A DNA stretch of 64,000 nucleotides, taken from positions 1 to 64,000 of the forward strand of contig JAFDVJ010000014.1 in NCBI GenBank assembly GCA_018269075.1, given 5' to 3'. The notes under the pieces are model-generated. The model was not told the origin of the DNA and did not search any database. It worked only from the letters and a program-made list of their open reading frames with translations. The stretch comes from Acidobacteriota bacterium (GTDB lineage: Bacteria > Acidobacteriota > Blastocatellia > Pyrinomonadales > Pyrinomonadaceae). The translations under genes and the position numbers were made by a program. Positions 15,959-24,487 of the stretch are shown piece by piece (positions within the stretch are counted from its first letter, which is position 1; each line of letters opens with the position of its first letter).

Positions 15959-18028
15959 ATGAGCAGACTCAACCGTCGAGAGTTTATTAAACAAGCCGGG
16001 TTATTGGGCGCGGCCCTGGCGCTGTGCGGACCGGCGAGCGCGCAGTCCACGGTCAACTGGCGGGAGCGGCGCGACCTGTTTCCGGAAGGCGTCGCCTCGG
16101 GCGATCCCGCGCCGGACAGCGTGATCCTGTGGACCCGCCGTCCCTTCGATCAGGGCGAGCGCCGGATGTTGACGGTCGAAGTCGCCGAAGACGAGGGGTT
16201 CCGCCGGGTCGTGGCACAGGCGCGCGCGCCGGTTTCGCCGGCGTCCGACTGGACGGCCCGGGTGCTCGTCGGCGGGCTCAAACCGGCGCGCATCTACTGG
16301 TACCGGTTCACCGACGCGGACGGCAACGGCAGCCGCATCGGCCGCACGATCACCGCGCCGCGGCCGAACGACGCGCGGACGGTCAACTTCGCCTTCGTCA
16401 GCTGTCAGGACGTCAACGAGGGAAAGCTCAACGCTTATCGCCGGATGATCTTCGAAGACGAACGCGCGCGGCCCGACGAGCAGCTCGGCTTCGTGCTGCA
16501 CCTCGGCGACTTCATCTACGAGGTCGTTCAATATCCCGAAGAGGGAGCCACCCGCTACGACCGCACGATCTACGAGGTCGCGCGGATCCCCGACGGCGGC
16601 AAGACCGGAAACGTCCACTATCCGCTGACCGTCGAGGGCTACCGCGCCGTCTACAAGGGCTATCTCGCCGACCCCGATCTTCAGGACGCCCGCGCCCGCT
16701 GGCCGTTCGTCTGCATCTGGGACAATCACGAATTCTCGTGGCAGGGCCGCCAGAGCATCGTTCAGGCGGGCGGCCCGCCGCAGCCCGGACAGACCGTCAA
16801 GGTCGCCGCCAATCAGGCCTGGTTCGAATTTATTCCGGCCCGCGTGTCGCCGCCGAGCGGCTCGCTCGACGAATTCGGGACGGTTCCGGTCAAAAACGTT
16901 CAGATCGACAAATGGGACGAAAACGGGCTCGGGCTCGAACCGAACAATCTGGCCGCGATCCGCAGCCTGATCGCCTACCGGGCGTTTCGCTACGGAAAGC
17001 ACCTCGACCTCCTTATCACCGACCAGCGCAGCTTCAGCGGCGACGACCCGTCCGACGCCGAAGATGTCGGAAAGATCTATGATCCGTCGTTCCGGGGCTA
17101 CTTCTCGGAGGAAGCGATGATCGCGCTCGACTACGGCCGCGCCTACGATGGCGGCAAGCCGCCGGCGGAGCTCCGGTTTCGCGATGCGCGGATTCCGAAC
17201 CCGAGCAAAGATAAGTCGCCGCGGACCATCCTCGGCGCCGAGCAGAAGGCCTGGTTCAAAAAAAAGCTGCGCGAGTCAAAGGCGACGTGGAAGATCTGGG
17301 GCAATTCGCTCGGCGCGCTCGACGACCGCGTCGACCTGCAGAATCTGCCCGCCGGAATGACCAAAAATCCCTGGCCCGCGGACACTTACGGGATGTCGCA
17401 CACCTACGATTACGGCGGGGCCTACGCCGAGCGCAGGGAGATCTACGACCTCGTGCGCGACGCCAAGATCACGGGGTTTGCGATCGTTTCGGGAGACCGG
17501 CACAGCTTTTGGGCCGGCTATGCCGCCGCGCACCTTCCGCCGCGGAAATTCGAACCCGTCGGTTTGAGCTTCGTCGGCGGGTCGCTGATCAGCCCCGGCA
17601 CGATGGAAGCCCTGGAGCACGGCTTACGCAAAGATCATCCCTTGCGCGCCCTGTTTCTCGCCGACCGCCCGGAAGGCGGCAAGCCGGAGTGGACCAACAA
17701 TATGCTGCTGCGGCACGGCGTCCGTTCCTGTCTCGAATATGCGAAAAGCTTCGATCTCAAGCGCGCGCAGGCGCTCTCGAACCCGCAGCTCGCGCCGCAT
17801 CTCGAATTCGTCGATCTGGGCGGCCACGGCTATGCCAAGGTGCGCCTCACCGGCGATCAGATGCGAACCGAATTCGTCTGCATCCCGCGGCCGATCACCC
17901 GCAGCGCAAACCCGGACGGCGGGCCGCTCCGCTACCGCGTCGCACTTATCGCCAAATTGTGGAAACCGGGCGAGCGTCCGCGCCTCGAGCCGCAGGTTCT
18001 GGAAGGCGAAGTCGGACTGTCGATCTGA
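15959..18028 (+). CDS. phoD: PhoD-family alkaline phosphatase/phosphodiesterase, Tat-exported
   Basis: A protein of 689 residues. A twin-arginine signal (RREFIK at 6-11, hydrophobic stretch, cleavage near ASAQ at 26-29) sends it folded across the membrane. A PhoD N-terminal beta domain follows (residues about 38-135, GVASGDPAPDSVILWTRR), then the metallophosphatase domain with LGDFIYE, WDNHEFSW and SGDRHSFWAG. PhoD enzymes use Fe3+ and Ca2+ and release phosphate from mono- and diesters. The C terminus is extended relative to short family members. ATG 15959 gives the intact Tat motif. A hairpin terminator follows at 18129. Confidence 0.92.
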   Translation: MSRLNRREFIKQAGLLGAALALCGPASAQSTVNWRERRDLFPEGVASGDPAPDSVILWTRRPFDQGERRMLTVEVAEDEGFRRVVAQARAPVSPASDWTARVLVGGLKPARIYWYRFTDADGNGSRIGRTITAPRPNDARTVNFAFVSCQDVNEGKLNAYRRMIFEDERARPDEQLGFVLHLGDFIYEVVQYPEEGATRYDRTIYEVARIPDGGKTGNVHYPLTVEGYRAVYKGYLADPDLQDARARWPFVCIWDNHEFSWQGRQSIVQAGGPPQPGQTVKVAANQAWFEFIPARVSPPSGSLDEFGTVPVKNVQIDKWDENGLGLEPNNLAAIRSLIAYRAFRYGKHLDLLITDQRSFSGDDPSDAEDVGKIYDPSFRGYFSEEAMIALDYGRAYDGGKPPAELRFRDARIPNPSKDKSPRTILGAEQKAWFKKKLRESKATWKIWGNSLGALDDRVDLQNLPAGMTKNPWPADTYGMSHTYDYGGAYAERREIYDLVRDAKITGFAIVSGDRHSFWAGYAAAHLPPRKFEPVGLSFVGGSLISPGTMEALEHGLRKDHPLRALFLADRPEGGKPEWTNNMLLRHGVRSCLEYAKSFDLKRAQALSNPQLAPHLEFVDLGGHGYAKVRLTGDQMRTEFVCIPRPITRSANPDGGPLRYRVALIAKLWKPGERPRLEPQVLEGEVGLSI

Positions 18029-18128
18029 CGACGGCGCTCCGGGCGGCATAATTTTCTCCCCGCAGATTACCAATTTTAAGATCGGGGTAATGCAAACTTC
18101 AGCCAAACTATCACGGATATGGATTAGA

Positions 18129-18153
18129 GACGCCGCTTCCCGACGGCGTTTTC
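18129..18153 (+). terminator. Likely intrinsic terminator after phoD
   Basis: ACGCCG pairs with CGGCGT across an 8-base loop, followed by TTTT. It stands 100 bp past the phoD stop. The rest of 18029-18345 holds no other feature besides the promoter of the next gene. Confidence 0.5.
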
Positions 18154-18331
18154 AACTCGCCGGTCTTTTGTGGCGGGATTTTATTTGTGTGTCAAAGTTA
18201 AAACGCATTCCGTTCCGGCGCTTATAATTACTGTATTAAATCGATTTTCAACCCTCATAGTCAGACAGCAGATAAGCAGTTGAAAGGAAACCCGATTATC
18301 CGGATAACTTCTTTCGACAACAAATTTAGTA

Positions 18332-18337
18332 TATAAT
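18332..18337 (+). promoter_or_regulatory. TATAAT -10 element close to the next start codon
   Basis: A perfect TATAAT ends 8 bp before the ATG at 18346. No good -35 is seen 17 bp upstream. If used, the transcript would be leaderless or nearly so, which fits the lack of a ribosome-binding sequence. Confidence 0.45.
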
Positions 18338-18345
18338 TTGTAGTT

Positions 18346-18855
18346 ATGAAAATGATTTTTGCCTTATTATTGCCGATTTTCCTGGGCGTGTTCTCCGCCT
18401 CTGCTCAACAGCCAACATTTCAAGATCCGCTGCTCGATCATTTGGTTGGGAAATGGGTATTGCGGGGCACCATTGCCGGTAAACAGACCACCCACGATGT
18501 GGTCGCCGAGTGGGTTTTGAATCATCAATATCTGAAAATTCACGAAATCTCGCGTGAAAAGAATGAAAAAGGACAGCCCGGTTACGAAGCTAATGTCTTT
18601 ATCGGCTGGGATCAGGCGTCAAGCGAATATGTCTGTGTTTGGCTCGACGATTATGGCAATGTCAACAGTCAATCACTGGCAACCGCGAAGCGCAGCGGTA
18701 ATGAAATTCCCTTTTTATTTCACTACAAAGACGGCAGCAGTTTTCACACCACATTTGCCTATTATCCGGAAGGTAATTACTGGGAATGGCGCTTGGATGC
18801 CGAGAAAAACGGTTCATTCAATCCTTTCGCGCGCGTTAAATTAACCAGAAAGTAG
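18346..18855 (+). CDS. Secreted DUF1579-like protein
   Basis: A protein of 169 residues with a signal peptide (about 1-20, cleavage after ASA). The mature part starts DPLLDHLVGKWVLRG, the opening typical of the DUF1579/lipocalin-like beta-barrel families, and continues with alternating beta strands rich in aromatic residues (YVCVWLDDYGN, YWEWRLDAEKNG). No catalytic motif is visible; small-ligand binding is a guess. Base composition is clearly lower in G+C than in the flanking genes (many TTA, AAA and ATT codons), suggesting acquisition from another lineage. It has its own TATAAT element. Confidence 0.7.
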   Translation: MKMIFALLLPIFLGVFSASAQQPTFQDPLLDHLVGKWVLRGTIAGKQTTHDVVAEWVLNHQYLKIHEISREKNEKGQPGYEANVFIGWDQASSEYVCVWLDDYGNVNSQSLATAKRSGNEIPFLFHYKDGSSFHTTFAYYPEGNYWEWRLDAEKNGSFNPFARVKLTRK

Positions 18856-18891
18856 TATCGCTAAAAAAACTCCTTACAAAATCCCAACCTT

Positions 18892-19059
18892 TCACACAGA
18901 AATTTGAATCCTGATGTCGACGGGGGTGAAGGCGGTGCCGCCCGGAAGAGTTTTACTCCAAAGATGTTTGTGATACCGGCGGAGCATCGGACTAAAGACA
19001 TCCGGATCCTTATCCCGCGGCGTGTCTGTCCGGAAATCGAAGGCGACGTCTATATTCAT
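18892..19059 (-). pseudogene. Truncated DUF6994-like reading frame (55 residues)
   Basis: The minus strand just after the kinase gene encodes MNIDVAFDFRTDTP, then KDPDVFSPMLRRYHKHLWSK and LPGG. This is, from memory, the N-terminal signature of the DUF6994 family, whose members are about 200 residues; here a stop follows after 55. The frame is open upstream through the 3' end of the kinase gene in the +1 phase, so the original gene may have overlapped it. It is most simply a decayed remnant. The open frame on the plus strand over the same bases is its shadow. Confidence 0.5.
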
Positions 19060-19123
19060 ATTTTGCTTCAAATCGTAAAGCGCCCTTTGACCGGTTTGAG
19101 CCGGTTCGGTGCCGTCGTAGATA

Positions 19124-20620
19124 TTACAAGCGTTTTCCGGGCCGTCCCAGTCTCGAGCCGAGAAACGAAGCGGCGCAGGAAACCGCCGGAACGGTTATCA
19201 GGATAATAGCCAACAATCTATTTAATGTCAGGTAATTCGTACCATAAGGGGGAATTTCTTTCCAGATCATTAAAAAATAAACCAGATTGAGGGCATTGAG
19301 CCATAATCCCCATCTCCATTTTTCCCGCGGATAAACATAACCCAGCAAACCGCCGGCGAGGCCGAACCAGAAAAATAATATCGGAATCATCAGAAAAAAG
19401 GCATTTGTCAGATAATATCCGAACAGGATTTTACTATCCGCAAAATTATTACCGATGAATTTAACCGTCAGATTTTGAATAAAATATCCCAGACCGAGGC
19501 CGATCAACGGGGCCAGTAAATAAAAAATTCGGTGGAATAAAGGTTTGGAGACGTTTTCTTCCGTATCTTCCCTGATCGAGAGCAGGAACGGCGGCACGGT
19601 TTGCTCGAATTGCGGGATTTTTGAGGCCACCGTCGCCGGCAGAGATTTATTTTCGACCGCGACCGGCGGCTCCGATGCGTTCGGCCTGACGACGGTTTTA
19701 TCAGCCGCGGTTTCCCGGTCGATTAGAAAAGTCTTCGGAATTTCCGTGACGACCGATTTGTCTTCGATATCTTCGGGTTTTGAAGAATTGCCGTCGAAGG
19801 CGATAGTCGGCGCCAAAGTCGGGCGCGAAATATCGATCAGGACCCGCTGCAGTTCCTCGCGCATTTCCCGCGCCGTGTCAAACCGGTTTTCGGGCAGCTT
19901 CGCCAAAGCCTTCCGAACGATTCTTCGCAGATCGGGCGGAATCGATTCGGGCATCGGATCCGGCTCCTTCATCACGATCGCAAACATCAGTTCCGTCGAA
20001 ATCTCCTGTGGAAAAGGCACCCGGCCGGACAGCATCTGATACAGAATCACCCCGACGGACCAGATGTCGGTCTGCGCGGTGCGTTTACCGTCAAAAGCTT
20101 CGGGCGACATATATTTCGGCGTGCCGATGATCGAAGTGCTGAGGGCGGTGGTTTTGATAATTCTCGAAATCCCGAAATCCGCGAGCCGCGGAGTTTCGCC
20201 CTGCAAAAGAATGTTGGCCGGTTTGATGTCGCGGTGAATGATCTGCCGGGCGTGCAGGAATTCCAGACCGTTCAGAATACCGATCGCCGTTTCGAGCGTC
20301 TGTTTAAGCGAAATTTCACGCCGCAGCATTTCTTCCAGCGAGCCGTCCGGAGCGTATTCGCTGACGATGACGATTTGCCCATCGTAAATATTGGCCTCGA
20401 TGATCGGCAGAATATTGGTGTGACCGCTGGCCTGCGCCCATAATGCGGCCTCCCGGCGAATGGCTTCGAGATCGACCTGTTCCCGGTGAGGCAGCTTTAC
20501 CGCGACCTGCGTGGTTAAAAGTTCCGTTCGCCTTTGGGCCAGCCATACTTCGCCGAAACCTCCGCGTCCGATTTTTCTGATAAGCGTGTAAATGCCGATT
20601 TCCTGATTTGATTGAAACAT
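19124..20620 (-). CDS. Membrane Ser/Thr protein kinase
   Basis: A protein of 498 residues. Residues 11-265 are a Hanks-type kinase domain: GRGGFGEV (18-25), catalytic lysine in VAVK (K42), HRDIKPAN (129-136), DFG (148-150) and GTPKYMSPE. A linker of about 90 residues rich in Thr, Glu and Pro follows, then about four membrane helices (residues 355-490), an unusual C-terminal multi-pass anchor instead of a single helix plus sensor. The start is ATG 20620 (MFQSNQEIG); a TTG at 20635 adds only Gly/Arg codons. A TATAAT lies on the minus strand at 20680-20675. Its base composition is lower in G+C than the genes around it. Confidence 0.9.
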   Translation of the reverse strand: MFQSNQEIGIYTLIRKIGRGGFGEVWLAQRRTELLTTQVAVKLPHREQVDLEAIRREAALWAQASGHTNILPIIEANIYDGQIVIVSEYAPDGSLEEMLRREISLKQTLETAIGILNGLEFLHARQIIHRDIKPANILLQGETPRLADFGISRIIKTTALSTSIIGTPKYMSPEAFDGKRTAQTDIWSVGVILYQMLSGRVPFPQEISTELMFAIVMKEPDPMPESIPPDLRRIVRKALAKLPENRFDTAREMREELQRVLIDISRPTLAPTIAFDGNSSKPEDIEDKSVVTEIPKTFLIDRETAADKTVVRPNASEPPVAVENKSLPATVASKIPQFEQTVPPFLLSIREDTEENVSKPLFHRIFYLLAPLIGLGLGYFIQNLTVKFIGNNFADSKILFGYYLTNAFFLMIPILFFWFGLAGGLLGYVYPREKWRWGLWLNALNLVYFLMIWKEIPPYGTNYLTLNRLLAIILITVPAVSCAASFLGSRLGRPGKRL

Positions 20621-20635
20621 CGCCCGCCCCCCCAA

Positions 20636-21046
20636 TTATTGATGAAAAAAACCGAAGATTTTTGCCGTGGGCTGATTATAAGCGATTTTGCGAGCGATTG
20701 AACATATCAGCCGAGTGAAAAAAACGGCTCCCGCCGAATATCCGCGCGTTCGGGTAAAATTCAGCATAAGGTTAACAATCCCTTCGCCAAAAAGATATTT
20801 GAAAATCTTAAGCTGAGTGAAACTTGAGTTTCAATGCAGAGGCGCAGAGACGCGGAGCCGAACAATACCGGCAGTGTTTCGATTCCGGACGCCGGAAAAG
20901 CGCCGCCGCCGCCATCAACCTTTATTCCCTTTCCGTAAACCCTGTCTTTTCGCGATTTGATCCGTTTCATCGCGGTCGGGCACAAAATTTGCGGTCAGCG
21001 TCCGGCAAACGCCCGGCGTCATCGAACGCGGGCCGGTGACGAGACG
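20636..21046. other. Intergenic gap of about 410 bp
   Basis: Contains the kinase promoter region, one copy of the GAGGCGCAGAGACGCGGAG-type repeat at 20833-20856, and the leader of the next gene. I see no gene or strong structure. Confidence 0.5.
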
Positions 21047-21370
21047 ATGAAAACGGTTGGTTTATTGATAATCTCGAATATTTTTATGACGCTCGCGTGG
21101 TACGGGCATCTGAAGTTCAAACAGAGCGCGCTCTGGCTGGCGATTCTGCTGAGCTGGGGGCTGGCGCTCTTCGAATACGTCTTTCAGGTGCCGGCCAACC
21201 GCGCCGGCGCCGCGGTTTTCAGCGTCACGCAGCTCAAGATCATCCAGGAAGCCGTGACGCTCGTAGTCTTCACCGTGATCGCCTATTTCCTGTTCGGCGA
21301 AACGCTCAAATGGAACAATCTCGTTTCCTACCTGCTGCTCGTCGGCGCCGTCTATTTCGCCTTTCTTTGA
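21047..21370 (+). CDS. DMT-family protein (DUF486), small membrane protein
   Basis: A protein of 107 residues with four predicted membrane helices and almost no loops, matching the DUF486 group related to small multidrug-resistance transporters. Typical features are MTLAWYGHLK near the N terminus, the central WGLALFEYVFQVPANR, and the terminal LLVGAVYFAF. Function in this group is not established. ATG 21047 gives the normal short N terminus; upstream in-frame codons are Arg/Ala-rich and atypical. It is isolated between repeat-bearing gaps. Confidence 0.88.
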   Translation: MKTVGLLIISNIFMTLAWYGHLKFKQSALWLAILLSWGLALFEYVFQVPANRAGAAVFSVTQLKIIQEAVTLVVFTVIAYFLFGETLKWNNLVSYLLLVGAVYFAFL

Positions 21371-21399
21371 TTTCCGATTGCGGATCATTACTGTTAAAA

Positions 21400-21770
21400 G
21401 GATTGTAAGAACTGCGAATAATTGGTTTAATGGGACGCGGACAAACGCGGATTCAGCGGATTTTCGCGGATTTATTTTAAAGTTATCCGCGAAAATCCGC
21501 TTAATCCGCGTCCTATTGAAAGTACCAAAATCCGAATTGCCGATCTTTTTAACAGTAATGATTTCGGATTTCGGATTTCGGATCGTCTGTTATGGGAATG
21601 TCCGTTTGATAGTTTGGCGAAAATCATTTACGGTGTTTTTAAGAGGATCGACGGCTCAAGGATAAACGCTCCTTATTTTATCGACCGGAATAAATAGAGC
21701 TTTCATCAAGGACGGTTTTCGCCCGACGCGAAACCAATCCGAAATCCGAAATCCGAAATCCGAAATCGCT
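21400..21770. repeat. Repeat-filled gap: GCGGATT family and GGATTTC inverted pair
   Basis: 21428-21512 holds an imperfect inverted pair of GGACGCGGA/GCGGATT motifs (family also at 32437 and 46270). GGATTTC heptamers at 21560-21584 and their inverse at 21731-21768 enclose a core with AAAACCGTCC and GGTTTCGCG sequences on the minus strand. The inverted cluster ends at the prmA start codon. Confidence 0.7.
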
Positions 21771-22730
21771 ATGGATTGGTTCGCCATCGAAATCACCGTT
21801 CTGACGGAAGCCGCCGAAGCGGTCGAATTCGCGCTCAACGAGCTCGACGCGCTCGGCACGGAAATCAACAATCTCGGCCGCCTGCCGACCGCGACGCTGA
21901 CGGTCGCCGGCTATTTCAACGATCCGCCGGACGACGACGCGCTCGCCGCGACGCTCGCCGGCGCGCTCGAAATCTACGGCTTTTCCGGCGACGCGGTCAC
22001 GCGCGTCGAACGGCGCGCGGTCGCCAATCAGGACTGGCTCGCCGAGTGGAAAAAACACTGGAAGCCGACCGAGACCGACCGCTTCGTGATCGCGCCGACC
22101 TGGGAAACCGTCGCCGACACCGGCCGGATCGTGATCCGGATCGAGCCGTCGATGGCGTTCGGCACCGGCACGCACGAAACGACGCGGCTCTGCCTGCGCG
22201 CCGTCGAACGGCTTTACCGGCCGGAAATGTCGTTTCTCGACGTCGGCACCGGCACCGGCATCCTCGCGATCGCCGCCGCGAAGATCAAGGCCAAAGGCCG
22301 AAGTCCTGAGTCTGAAGTCCTGAGTCCTGAGTCTGACGCCAAAGAAAATACCGAAGACTCAAGACTCAAGACTCAAGACTCAAGACTCAAGCCCCGGCCT
22401 TCGATCACGGGCTGCGACACCGACGCCGATTCGATCGCGATCGCGAAGGAAAACGCCGACACGAACGACACGCCGGAAATCGAGCTCTTTGTCGGCTCGA
22501 TCGACGCGCGAACCGCCGTCTTCGATTTCGTCTGCGCCAACCTGACGGCCGACGTGATCCTGCCGATCCTCCCGCTGCTCGTCGAAAAATCGAAGCGCTT
22601 TCTCGTCCTCTCGGGAATTCTGAGAGAGCAGGAAACGTGGGTCACGGACGCGCTGCGCGGGCTCGGCATCGCGGACTGCGCGATCGCGGCCGACGGCGAA
22701 TGGATTTCCGTGACGATCGAAAAACTCTGA
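21771..22730 (+). CDS. prmA: PrmA, ribosomal protein L11 methyltransferase, with a repeat-derived insert
   Basis: A class I SAM methyltransferase of 319 residues that trimethylates ribosomal protein L11. The N-terminal L11-binding domain has the conserved W..EWKKHW (about 89-97); the catalytic domain has MAFGTGTHETTRL (128-140), motif I LDVGTGTGILAIA (156-168), motif II GCDTDADSI (214-222) and the ANLTAD motif replacing the usual ANI. E. coli PrmA has 293 residues. The excess sits between motif I and motif II, residues about 174-209, where the DNA is made of AGTCCTG and AGACTCA heptamers. The insert keeps the frame and falls in a surface loop between helix A and strand 2, so activity is probably kept. 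Confidence 0.93.
   Translation: MDWFAIEITVLTEAAEAVEFALNELDALGTEINNLGRLPTATLTVAGYFNDPPDDDALAATLAGALEIYGFSGDAVTRVERRAVANQDWLAEWKKHWKPTETDRFVIAPTWETVADTGRIVIRIEPSMAFGTGTHETTRLCLRAVERLYRPEMSFLDVGTGTGILAIAAAKIKAKGRSPESEVLSPESDAKENTEDSRLKTQDSRLKPRPSITGCDTDADSIAIAKENADTNDTPEIELFVGSIDARTAVFDFVCANLTADVILPILPLLVEKSKRFLVLSGILREQETWVTDALRGLGIADCAIAADGEWISVTIEKL
22290..22397. repeat. AGTCTTG-family inverted heptamer pair inside prmA
   Basis: GAGTCTGAAGTCCTGAGTCC-type heptamers at 22297-22334, an 18-bp spacer, then ACTCAAG heptamers at 22352-22393. The same family lies in intergenic DNA at 28397, 36785, 40662 and 40800. The block is about 108 bp, a multiple of three, and encodes repeated DSRLKTQ. Confidence 0.85.
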
Positions 22731-22787
22731 ACATTTCGTCGAGCGTTTCCGCGGTTCCGGATATTCGCGACGAATACTTCTCTTTCG

Positions 22788-22816
22788 TTGACTACTATAT
22801 AACGATAACATAATAT
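22788..22816 (+). promoter_or_regulatory. Sigma-70-type promoter of the DUF2202 lipoprotein gene
   Basis: TTGACT (22788-22793), a 17-bp spacer and TAATAT (22811-22816), about 58 bp before the ATG at 22875. AGAGAGG lies 8 bp before that start. Confidence 0.7.
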
Positions 22817-22874
22817 AGCTATAGCAAAACTCCTTCGTTATTAGTCGAAAATCCCCCGAAAGAGAGGTATTCAG

Positions 22875-23519
22875 ATGAAAAACATTATATTATTGACGAT
22901 TATTACGGCATTATTGGCATTGACGGCCTGCGGCCAGAAAACCTCCGACAATTCCGGGGTCAAGCCGACCGAACCGGCGAACGCGGTCAAGACGGCGACG
23001 CCGCCGGCGGAACCAAAGAGCCTCAAGGAAAACGAATGCCGGATCTGCGATTTCGATTTCGCGAAGTATAAAGGCGAATTGAAAAAAGAGGAGGTCGCCG
23101 CGCTGCTGCTGGCGCTCAACGACGAATATCTGGCGTTCGCGACCTACGACCGGATCAACAAGGATTTCAACAGCCCGCGGCCGTTCATCAACATCCAGCA
23201 GGCCGAGTCGCGGCATTCCGAAAGGCTGAAAATGCTTTTCACGACCTATAAGATCGACATTCCCGAAAACCCGTGGCTCGGGAAGACGCCGAAATTTGCG
23301 AGCGTCGCCGAGGCCTGCAAAGCCGGCGTCGACGCCGAGATCGTCAACCGGGATCTTTACGACAAGCTGTTGAAATCGACGACGCGCGAGGATATTCTGA
23401 TGGTTTACCGCGCGCTGCAGCAGGCGTCGGCGGAGCGTCATCTGCCGGCCTTTCAGCGCTGCGGCGAGGGCGGCGGGCGCGGCCCCGGAATGGGCCCCGG
23501 TCCGAACCGGCCGTTTTAA
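22875..23519 (+). CDS. DUF2202 ferritin-like lipoprotein
   Basis: A protein of 214 residues. The signal peptide ends in the lipobox LTAC (16-19), so the mature protein is lipid-anchored. After a Pro/Ala linker, residues about 65-200 form a four-helix bundle of the DUF2202 type, with LNDEYLAFATYDRI, IQQAESRHSERL and YRALQQASAERHLPAFQRC; the Glu and His residues could bind metal as in ferritin-like proteins. A CRICDF motif near residue 56 adds two cysteines. The tail is Gly-rich. A strong promoter lies directly upstream; the methyltransferase gene follows 31 bp later in the same direction. Confidence 0.8.
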   Translation: MKNIILLTIITALLALTACGQKTSDNSGVKPTEPANAVKTATPPAEPKSLKENECRICDFDFAKYKGELKKEEVAALLLALNDEYLAFATYDRINKDFNSPRPFINIQQAESRHSERLKMLFTTYKIDIPENPWLGKTPKFASVAEACKAGVDAEIVNRDLYDKLLKSTTREDILMVYRALQQASAERHLPAFQRCGEGGGRGPGMGPGPNRPF

Positions 23520-23550
23520 CGGGCCGGAAACCGCAGCCTTTTATTAAATT

Positions 23551-24147
23551 ATGAACTGGGACGATAAATTCAGCGGCGAAGAGTATTCCTACGGCACCGA
23601 GCCGAACGATTTTCTGCGGGCGGTCGCCGGCCGGATCGAGCCCGGCGGCGCGGTGCTCTCGCTCTGCGAGGGCGAGGGCCGCAACGGCGTCTTTCTGGCG
23701 GCGATGGGATTCGACGTGCTCGGCGTCGACGGCTCCGTCAACGGGCTCGAAAAGGCGCGGCGGCTCGCTGCGGCGCGCGGCGTCGAGCTCGAAACGGAGG
23801 TCTGCGATCTGAACGATTTCGCGATCGCGGAAGGAAAATGGGACGCGATCGTCTCGATCTTCGGCCATCTCCCGGCGGATCTCAGAAAAAAGATCAACGC
23901 CGCGATCGTCAAAGGTTTGAAGCCGGGCGGCGTGCTGATCCTCGAAGGCTACACGCCGCGCCAGCTTCGATACGCGACCGGCGGCCCGAAGGACGTCGCG
24001 ATGCTCTACGAGCCCGAAGAGCTCGAACGCGAGCTCGCCGGGCTCGATTTCGAGATCATCCGCGAGGTCGAAAGAGAGATCGTCGAAGGGCCGTCGCACA
24101 CCGGCAAAGGCGCGGTCGTCCAGATCCTCGCGCGCCGTAAATCATAA
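23551..24147 (+). CDS. Class I SAM-dependent methyltransferase
   Basis: A protein of 198 residues of the small TehB-like type. It starts MNWDDKFSGEEYSYGTEPND, the usual opening of this group, followed by a modified motif I VLSLCEGEGRNGVFLA (about 34-49), an acidic motif II LGVDGS, and motif IV DAIVSIFGHLP. The third motif KPGGVLILEGY is well preserved. Substrates in the group range from small molecules to tellurite and thiols and cannot be assigned here. It lies 31 bp after the DUF2202 lipoprotein gene and is probably co-transcribed. Confidence 0.85.
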   Translation: MNWDDKFSGEEYSYGTEPNDFLRAVAGRIEPGGAVLSLCEGEGRNGVFLAAMGFDVLGVDGSVNGLEKARRLAAARGVELETEVCDLNDFAIAEGKWDAIVSIFGHLPADLRKKINAAIVKGLKPGGVLILEGYTPRQLRYATGGPKDVAMLYEPEELERELAGLDFEIIREVEREIVEGPSHTGKGAVVQILARRKS

Positions 24148-24301
24148 CGCGAAGCGAACTGCCGCGCCGCGCAATTCGCGTCGGCGGCGAAATCGAAGTC
24201 CGCCGAAAACCGTGCGAAGCCGCCCGCCCTCGGCGAACGCGAACCGTCCGGACATCGCTCTCAGAACGAAAGAAAATCTCGTTTTCACCACACCTTTGTG
24301 T

Positions 24302-24487
24302 AGAAGTTTGGAAAGTTTGGGAAGTTCGGGAAGTTCGGACGTATGACAAACTGTTGGTTTGTCGCCGCGTCGCGCGGGTGTGAAGCGTTGCTACAGGCTG
24401 GCGCCTGTCAACCGGCTGACAGCCGATTGTACGTTTTCTTCCAAAACTTCCAAAACTTCCAAAACTTCCAAAACTTCCCAAACTATT
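24302..24487. repeat. Dispersed 97-bp element with inverted 9-bp repeat arms (copy 2, inverted)
   Basis: The core at 24337-24433 is the reverse complement of 13156-13252 with about nine differences. Arms of the GTTTGGGAAG type (24302-24336) and TTCCAAAAC type (24437-24487) flank it. The right arm runs into the stop codon of the response-regulator gene. 24148-24301 shows nothing recognisable. Confidence 0.8.

Noticed and set aside
18904-19206. 100-codon plus-strand frame
   Set aside because: Mirror of the kinase end and of the DUF6994-like fragment, which has clear family residues on the minus strand.
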